NCBI GenBank assembly: GCA_052388135.1
Contig: JBQTIM010000067.1
Coordinates: 1 to 24,688, forward strand
Source: JBQTIM01 sp052388135
GTDB lineage: Bacteria; Elusimicrobiota; Elusimicrobia; FEN-1173
Direction: 5' to 3'
DNA length: 24,688 bases
Part shown: positions 21,901 through 24,688 of the stretch, in pieces
How the letters are laid out: each line of letters starts with the position of its first letter
How positions within the stretch are numbered: position 1 is the first letter of the stretch
Notes under the pieces: model-generated
What the model saw: only the letters and a program-made list of their open reading frames with translations
Database searches by the model: none
What the model was told of the DNA's origin: nothing
Translations under genes and position numbers: made by a program

Positions 21901-24688
21901 GCCGCCAGGACCTTGCCGCCGGGAAGGAGCGTCGCCGAATGAAACCTTCGCGACGTGGCCATGGCGCCGGCGGCGGACCAGGTGCCGGCCGAGGGATCGT
22001 AAAGCTCGGCGGTGGACACGAGGTTCCCTCCCGAAACCAACACCTTGCCGTTGGTCAGGAGCGCGGCCGCGTGAGCCTCCCGGCCCGAGGCCATGGATCC
22101 CGTGACGGACCAAGTCCCGGCGGCCGGATCGTAAAGCTCCGCGGTCGAGCGGAAGCTTACGCCGCCGGCCGCGAGCACTCTGCTGTTGCCCAGCAAGTTC
22201 GCCGTAAAGTCGCTCCTCGTCGAGGCCATGGATCCCGTGACGCTCCATGTCCCGGCCGCCGGGTCATAGATTTCCGCCGTGGAAAGATTGGTTCCGCCCG
22301 CGATAAGGACTTTCCCATTGGCCAGCAGCGCGGCCGCATGCCTTGCCCGGGTGGAAGCCATGGCGCCGGTGGCGCTCCATGTCCCGGCCCCGGGGTCGTA
22401 AAGCTCGGCGGTGGATAGACCGCTTCCTCCGGCGACAAGGACCTTTCCGTTGGGCAGCAGGACGGCGGTGTGGTCCGTCCTGGCCGAGGACATGGCGTTG
22501 ACCGACGACCAATTGCCCGATGCAGGGTCGTACAAATCGGCCGACGAGGATGACGTCCCCAGTCCTCCCACGGCCAGCACCCTTCCGCTCGGCAGAGGAG
22601 TCAGCGTGAATTGACGCCTGGGGGCGGACATGGAATTTCCCGCCGCCCATGTTCCGATGGATGGGTCGTAAACCTCCGAGGTGGAGAGGGCGCCTCCATT
22701 GCTTCCGGCCGCCAAAAGAACCTTCCCATTCGGCAGGAGCGTGGCGGGCGACATGGATCTCGCCGTGGAAATGGAGCCGGCCGCGGACCAAGTTCCGGCG
22801 GAGGGATCGTATCTTTCGGCCGTGGAATAATATGTGGTGAAGCCCTGCCCGGCGGCGACAAGCAAGGTGCCGTCGGGCAGGAGGGTCGCCGAGTGGAGCC
22901 TTCTCGCCGTCGACATGGCGCCGGTGGCGGACCATGTGCCGGCCGAGGGATCGTAGAGTTCCGCCGTGGACAGCGAAGTGGCCGCGTTGCCCTCTCCGCC
23001 CGCGGCCAAGACTTTTCCGTTGGGCAGGAGCGTGGCCGTGTGTTCCCTCCTCGACGTCGAAAGGGAGCCCGTGGCGGTCCATGTCCCCGCGGAGGGGTCG
23101 TATAGCTCCGATGTTGAAAGAGGACTGGACGAGTCGGGTTGTCCCCCCGTCGCCAGCACTTTTCCGCTGGACAGAAGCGTCACGGTGTGACGACGCCTCG
23201 CTGAAGACATGGCGTTGGCGACGGACCAAATTCCCGTGGCGGGATCATAGATTTCCGCCGTTGAAAGGGTGGTGGTGCCTTGCTCGCCGCCGGCCGCCAG
23301 GACGCGCTTATCGGTGAGGAGCACCGCGGCATGAATCGTCCTTCCGGAGGAGAGCGACCCGGTGGCCGACCAGGTTTGGCTGCCGGGGTCGTACAGTTCC
23401 GCCGTGGATAGGCTCACGCTTCCATCGGTTCCTCCCGTCACCAGGACTTTCCCATTGGCCAGCAGCGACGCCGTATGGAATATCCTGGCCGTAGACATGG
23501 ACGCCGTTGTGGACCATGTCCCCGCCGTAGGATCATAAAGCTCGGCTGTTGAAATCGAGAAATCCCCTCCCACGAGAAGGACTTTGCCGTTAGGCAGGAC
23601 GGTGGCCGTGGGCTGAATCCTCGCCGTTCCCATGGTCCCGGCCCCGGCGGTTCGCCATGTGGGATCAATGAGCAAGGGGTATTGAAGCCCTTCGTCGCTG
23701 AAAGCCACGGTGAGCCGCCAGGCCCTTTCACCGTCCGGCTGAATCTCATAACGGGCCGGCACGCTGCGGCCCGCGCTGTCAAACACCACCGGGGGCGTAA
23801 GCTCCAAGACCGGAGCTCCTGTCTTCTTGGCCAGCACCTGAAGCGATCCGTCCTGGATCCTAAACCCGCCGACATTCCCGTTCCCTTCCAGCCGGTAAGA
23901 AAACCCCTCCGCGTGCTCGGCTCTTTTCTCCCGCAGGAGGTAGAGCTTCTCCATCTCGCCGGGCCTCAAGACATACACAACGTCCGCGGACGGGTACGCG
24001 TCCCGGTACACAAGCGCGCCCCCTTCCACACGGCCGGGAGCCTTGCGGGCGTGCGGGGAGGCGGCCGTGACGTAGATTTGGTATTCCTTCTGGAAGTTGA
24101 TGCCGATGGCGCCGAAGCTTTTCGGAAAGAAGAACCTGGGGCTGTTTTCTTCGTCGGCGCGGCCTTCCCGCCGGGCCAGAGCCTCCAAGGCGGCCCGCTC
24201 CTCGGGTTTAAGCGCTTGGTAGGACTGGGCGGCGCCGAGATATCCTTGCCGGGGCCTGACTCCCGGAATCGTCCTGTTCGGGGTTTCCAAGGCGGATGCC
24301 TCGAATTCCGTTCCCATACCGCGCTCGAATTTTCCTTTAATCGCCGGAAAATTTTCTTGAATGAACCGCACCACCTCCGGCTCGAACTCGGGCAAGGGAT
24401 TTAAGTCTTGGGTTGGGGACTCGGGGAGCTCCCGCGCCTGGGGCGGCGGCCGGGCGGAAAGGGCCCGCGTGATCTCGTCCAGCTCTTGGCGCGCCGTTTC
24501 CCAGTCCGGTTTGACGGCCAGGGCCTTCTCCAGTTGATCCTTAGCGGCCTCAAGAAGCCCGACAGAGCGGTAATACAAGGCCAAGTTGTACCGGGTCTTG
24601 ATCAGCCCAGGATTGGTTTCCAGAAGATCCACGCAGAGGTTGATCGCCTTGTCCATTTGGCCTGCATAGGCATAGGCCGCGGCCAAGT
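12921..24688 (-). CDS. Giant modular Kelch / fibronectin III / beta-propeller surface protein, 5' end missing
   Basis: At least 3921 codons are open and the frame runs off the right edge, so neither start nor signal peptide is visible. Domain order, counted from 24686: a TPR-like segment (about 1-75); a beta-rich region ending in YPLLIDPTW (about 100-344), a style seen upstream of repeats in large secreted proteins; Kelch array 1 (345-995); IPT-like domain (1003-1117); Kelch array 2 (1137-1818); second IPT-like domain (1819-1940); a GGHYHYLF-type beta domain (to about 2040); a fibronectin III; a cysteine-containing insert (2150-2307); four more fibronectin III domains; a 7-unit array (2713-3039); fibronectin III; another 7-unit array (3147-3477); three fibronectin III; and an Ig-like C-terminus ending TITANE. 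No LPXTG motif or obvious sorting tail is seen. The likely location is cell surface or secreted; ligand and role are unknown. Confidence 0.85.
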   Translation of the reverse strand, partial: LAAAYAYAGQMDKAINLCVDLLETNPGLIKTRYNLALYYRSVGLLEAAKDQLEKALAVKPDWETARQELDEITRALSARPPPQARELPESPTQDLNPLPEFEPEVVRFIQENFPAIKGKFERGMGTEFEASALETPNRTIPGVRPRQGYLGAAQSYQALKPEERAALEALARREGRADEENSPRFFFPKSFGAIGINFQKEYQIYVTAASPHARKAPGRVEGGALVYRDAYPSADVVYVLRPGEMEKLYLLREKRAEHAEGFSYRLEGNGNVGGFRIQDGSLQVLAKKTGAPVLELTPPVVFDSAGRSVPARYEIQPDGERAWRLTVAFSDEGLQYPLLIDPTWRTAGAGTMGTARIQPTATVLPNGKVLLVGGDFSISTAELYDPTAGTWSTTASMSTARIFHTASLLANGKVLVTGGTDGSVSLSTAELYDPGSQTWSATGSLSSGRTIHAAVLLTDKRVLAAGGEQGTTTLSTAEIYDPATGIWSVANAMSSARRRHTVTLLSSGKVLATGGQPDSSSPLSTSELYDPSAGTWTATGSLSTSRREHTATLLPNGKVLAAGGEGNAATSLSTAELYDPSAGTWSATGAMSTARRLHSATLLPDGTLLVAAGQGFTTYYSTAERYDPSAGTWSAAGSISTARSMSPATLLPNGKVLLAAGSNGGALSTSEVYDPSIGTWAAGNSMSAPRRQFTLTPLPSGRVLAVGGLGTSSSSADLYDPASGNWSSVNAMSSARTDHTAVLLPNGKVLVAGGSGLSTAELYDPGAGTWSATGAMASTRARHAAALLANGKVLIAGGTNLSTAEIYDPAAGTWSVTGSMASTRSDFTANLLGNSRVLAAGGVSFRSTAELYDPAAGTWSVTGSMASGREAHAAALLTNGKVLVSGGNLVSTAELYDPSAGTWSAAGAMATSRRFHSATLLPGGKVLAAGGNDGGASFSTADLYDPATNAWSSVNALVSSRAFHEAALLNNGKIFVTGGTDGTDTLSTSEFVLYTEHDYGSVAPSIQPRIDRVNGTSSFPVNVFPGTKVTLEGARFMGVSEGSGGNYGPMNSPANLPRVYIKSHDNGDIRDLTSSVYSYSISSTSLSFDLPSSVGYGHYSLWVQANAVPSTFTVVRVAQDTSLNQSSSGGAATSSVWRAAGAGSISSARYFHTATLLPNGKVLVAGGVGTATFSTAQLYDPAAGTWAATGSMLSTRQLHAAALLASGKVLVSGGWDGSGITYSTCELYDPQAGTWSSTGSMLSTRDLHSATLLNSGKLLVAGGEDVSGNRRATAELYDPALGTWSSAGTMSSARRSFAASLLANGKVLITGGFSATASLSTCELYDPAGAGTWSVTGSMSTARRVHSATLLPNGKVLAAGGYNGTNAMLTAELYDPAAGTWSATGAMASSRYQHSATLLPSGKVLVTTGDNENVTALSTNELYDPTAGTWATAGTLASARYQQTATLLPNGKVLAVAGDGATARLSTAELYDPSFGAWSAKGSMSTGRYLASATLLPNGKVLVAGGWSAGAQRTAELYDPSSGAWSTTGSMASTRSHHTAMLLTNGKVLVMGGDSQNGGVFLSTAEIYDPSAGTWSATGAMSSARRNYTAALLPDGRVLVAGGSNGSFNLSTAELYDPTAGTWSTTNSMGTAKQNPAATLLLNGKVLVSGGWGSTRLSTAELYDPSAGTWSATGSMASARDGHAAILLPNGHVLAAAGSDANSISTAEIYNPGSGTWSVTGSLSSGRYDPVARLLPNGKILVAGGYNSITFSYLSTAELYDQASGTWSTAPSMASPRRQQNMVVLPNGQVLAVGGFNAFPLSSAETAYYSSDQPDAMWTPSLSSVPRDLARGQTLSISGSRFKGVSEGSGGNPSSSPANHPRVYLQHMGSGGFGYLSPPGRLLDLSTHVYSNAGNSWSSMDTSLTFTLPSSSETLPYGWYHLRVMANAVISDSALVRVGDLSAGTPYVQSTSHPETSYSSNTYITWIATGINAGGHYHYLFNQVASSSPASGDAQWNGSSLQLQATAEGAWYMHVSGKNASHVGGEAQDGYSDYGPVYIDTTPPAAVADLAARASTATASVTVLWTVPYDSSSGIGHYRLQYSPSPNPPWDPAQYNARFSGQNHSSGTAVSYTVDNLQFNTTYYFALWSEDRAGNLSAVSNTASAGTRSVFIAYPLYRNSADTCTGECIADIQTLNAASPLSDITAGFCGDTLYTAVAGAMVALDSHTVTGLNDEPFSSVALAGRYRANSTACANFIEVSTNSGTSWNAVYSLVNSTSDASFSQDISAYVNSRAKIATARVRYSNCSSGNANNHRKNFDYLWIQAVSLSSAPAAVANLSISNPSSTTARLSWTAPGDDGNSNSIVGGYYRIKVADSASYSYDVADWTAQISTNTSPGTSEAYTMTGLTPNSTNYLRLWTGDEVVNWSGISNSTAILTLAAQPGTPANPFTGVFDSSVTVNWLANGNPSNTQFFVQASTASDFTGSLFYPAGGAVWFTGTSTSVVSLSAGTTYYFEVKARNLNNVETAFTVLGSTATTQSAPPPPTNQTLLNVYVSSMTAGWYASAGATGYTLAASTNSANPPSPVWASSTTVGNSMTTATVSGLDPNTTFYLFVRADGSSGSSAYVTIPGTSTLANAPQNVQAYGVFDTSLTVTWSALPVSPSSATAEGYLLQVSTDAAFGLLAGSSQTASVSLSTLTVAGLSPGATYYLRVGSLNWNDVPNYSASVSTRTPGDIRVVDFSGVVGSSASLALDASGNPHISYYDSTNGDLKYAKWTGAAWSAQTVDSGGNVGSVSSIALDSSGNPRIAYYDETNADLKYARWTGSAWNVEIATSAGDVGQFASLALNGAGDPRIAHYDAANLDLKYTWWNGTAWITSAADSTGDVGSHAFLVLDGTGNAHISYHDATNGRLKYAYYNGSWSVQTVDSASSVGQYTGLAVDASGKPHIGYYDAANGDLKYARWTGSAWNIETVVSAGDVGKHVSLVLDGSGRAHILYYDASDTAVRYAKWTGSAWNVRVVDSLGDVGLGGSLALDGAGNAHAAYYDASNADLKYALISADAGAPRVLGGGNAKSRPQAPSGLTSTGGSPVSVEWRWTDNATSEQGFRLYGSTSASGPFALIVGSATLTANTFAYTETGLKPKTTYYRYVAAVDAGGYAYSNFFSTRTQPTWTVSTPDSSPDTGEYTSIALDAAGNPHISYYDLANGDLKYTKNIGGVWTPETVDSSADVGRYTTLAMDSAGRAHISYVDSSNQNLKYAQWTGTAWSTQTVESSVNVASFTALALDGAGHAHIAYHDATNLRLKYAKWDGASWTRQTVDSGANVGESVSLALDPAGLPHIAYRDVAGADLKYAQWTGSAWTLEAVDTGGDVGSYTSIAVDGAGDIHVSYRDLTNADLKYAKRAGGSWSVQTVESAGNVGEYTSLALDGSGHPHITYRDNTDGDLEHAQWTGTAWSTDTVASSGDVGVFTSLAVDGGGFTKISFRDLSTGQIQYAESNLSQGAGAMGGGTAKSRPQAPTDLTPAADHATSLTWTWTDNASNETGFRLYGSTVVAGPYTLIADSTTLTADTVSYTETGLESTILYYRYLTAINAGGHAYSNFASTRTAPPAAPGGLAFTAVHASSITASWNSSAGASGYTLAASTNAANPPAPVWTSSATLSNAAVTATLTGLSPNTTFYLFVRGDAQNGSGAYAAFPATSTLANPPSGVQVFAAYASSVTVNWTALPLSPSSATAEGYLLQASTAADFNLIAASSQTASASRSTLTVSGLAANTTYYLRVGSLNWLSAANYAAEVSTRTLGTLSISISTGLYSFGLVAMSSSVVSTAAVSASNTGDIAATWSLQLSTPAANVWGFTTGPPDLNTARLRAAFHSVQPSTSAFAADDILSGADTPSSATVFSLGEPDTGQSIPPGAARPVWFLMETPTATGTIAEQSFTVTITANE
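13365..14235 (-). repeat. C-terminal run of three fibronectin III domains
   Basis: Three domains of roughly 95 residues with FN3 features (a W near the start and an N/L-x-TTYYLRV strand near the end) precede the C-terminal domain. The third one carries SPSSATAEGYLLQAST, almost the same as a segment in the FN3 at 16555-16850, so these domains were copied together. Confidence 0.7.
14255..15245 (-). repeat. Seven-unit propeller-like array B
   Basis: Seven more units of the same type as array A (15570-16550), ending in a degenerate KISFRDLSTGQIQYA unit. It is followed by GGGTAKSRPQAP and a fibronectin III domain that parallel those after array A, showing duplication of a roughly 1.3-kb block. 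Confidence 0.8.
15570..16550 (-). repeat. Seven-unit propeller-like array A
   Basis: Seven units of about 46 residues share a HISYYD strand, a GDLKYA segment, an A-W (TGSAW) core, a DVG turn and a SLALDGAGN-like strand. They differ from the Kelch units and look like the blades of a seven-bladed beta-propeller. The array ends in GGGNAKSRPQAP, the same linker used after array B. Confidence 0.8.
16555..17765 (-). repeat. Run of four fibronectin III domains
   Basis: Four consecutive domains show FN3 spacing and end strands such as NSTNYLRLWT, TTYYFEVKA, NTTFYLFVRA and ATYYLRVGS. The last two are close relatives of the last two FN3 domains at 13365-13935, again pointing to block duplication. Confidence 0.7.
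17765..18235 (-). other. Cysteine-containing beta domain inserted among fibronectin III domains
   Basis: About 155 residues between two fibronectin III domains hold five cysteines (TCTGEC, FCGD, ACANF, YSNCSSG) in an otherwise almost cysteine-free protein region. A jelly-roll-like pattern of alternating strands (NSGTSWNAVYSL, FSQDISAYV, TARVRYSNC) suggests a carbohydrate-binding-like or discoidin-like fold. No family is assigned. Confidence 0.5.
18865..19230 (-). other. IPT/TIG-like domain after Kelch array 2
   Basis: Paralogue of the domain at 21335-21690: the GSRFKGVSEGSGG loop, ANHPRVYL strand and YGWYHLRVMANAV strand recur in the same order. It separates the second Kelch array from the fibronectin III section. 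Confidence 0.65.
19233..21278 (-). repeat. Kelch array 2: 14 units
   Basis: A second Kelch array of exactly fourteen units, opening with the same WRAAGAG-type lead-in as array 1 (WRTAGAG) and also ending in a degenerate unit (SAETAYYSSDQPDAMW). Unit length and motifs match array 1, so the two arrays are paralogous. Confidence 0.85.
21335..21690 (-). other. IPT/TIG-like domain after Kelch array 1
   Basis: This segment encodes PGTKVTLEGARFMGVSEGSG, followed by ANLPRVYI and YGHYSLWVQANAVPS. It resembles an Ig-like IPT/TIG domain and closely parallels the domain after array 2 (18865-19230), which has SISGSRFKGVSEGSGG, ANHPRVYL and YGWYHLRVMANAV. The shared wording shows duplication of the whole Kelch-plus-IPT block. 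Confidence 0.65.
21700..23654 (-). repeat. Kelch array 1: 14 units
   Basis: Fourteen units of about 44-50 residues follow one another. Each has a HTATLLPNGKVLVAGG-like strand, an STAELYDP turn and a G-x-W motif, as in Kelch / galactose-oxidase-like blades. The last unit is degenerate (SEFVLYTEHDYG). Fourteen units equal two seven-bladed propellers. Confidence 0.85.

Noticed and set aside
19233..23654. Regular spacing of about 145 bp that might suggest a CRISPR or tandem satellite
   Set aside because: The period equals a protein repeat unit in one continuous frame; there are no short identical repeats with unique spacers.

Overview
This is a GC-rich bacterial chromosomal window in which nearly all coding capacity lies on the minus strand. 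It reads right to left as three blocks: (a) a giant surface or secreted repeat protein with a small coupled partner (about 24688-12371), (b) a classical ribosomal-protein/fatty-acid-synthesis operon (12396-5178), and (c) a looser lipid and DNA-repair tail (5138-263) ending at a small inverted-repeat element (111-281). Many starts are GTG. The fab operon order and the very large protein built from Kelch, IPT-like and fibronectin III modules fit a free-living Gram-negative lineage such as Elusimicrobiota or a neighbouring phylum. That placement is inference from protein style, not from a marker gene.

Block (b) is the best understood. A sigma-70-like promoter (12368-12396) sits in the 3' end of the upstream gene and should drive yceD (DUF177) - rpmF - plsX - fabH - fabD - fabG - acpP - fabF - rnc. 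Together these make the acyl-ACP initiation and elongation machinery: PlsX links acyl-ACP to phospholipid synthesis, FabD charges ACP with malonate, FabH primes, FabF elongates and FabG reduces. L32 and RNase III tie the unit to ribosome production. Two intergenic stretches stand out: a 39-nt very stable hairpin between acpP and fabF, and an AT-richer 195-nt spacer with an inverted repeat between fabG and acpP.

Block (c) holds an acyl-CoA dehydrogenase, an SRPBCC/AHSA1 protein, a short RecQ helicase without a recognisable winged-helix domain, and a TetR regulator followed by a membrane fatty-acid/sterol hydroxylase. The tetR gene has a near-consensus promoter with a palindromic operator over the predicted transcription start, and the RecQ stop codon lies inside its -35 box. 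The hydroxylase gene ends inside a MITE-like element that is bounded by a 3-bp TTA duplication and supplies its stop codon.

Block (a) is one open frame of at least 3921 codons that runs off the right edge. It contains a TPR-like segment, a beta-rich domain, two 14-unit Kelch arrays each followed by an IPT-like domain, a cysteine-containing insert, many fibronectin III domains and two 7-unit arrays of a different beta-propeller-like repeat. All four arrays are multiples of seven, suggesting six seven-bladed propellers. The next gene overlaps its stop by 8 nt and encodes a small exported Ig-like protein. This pair is the most novel-looking part of the window; its function cannot be told from sequence alone.
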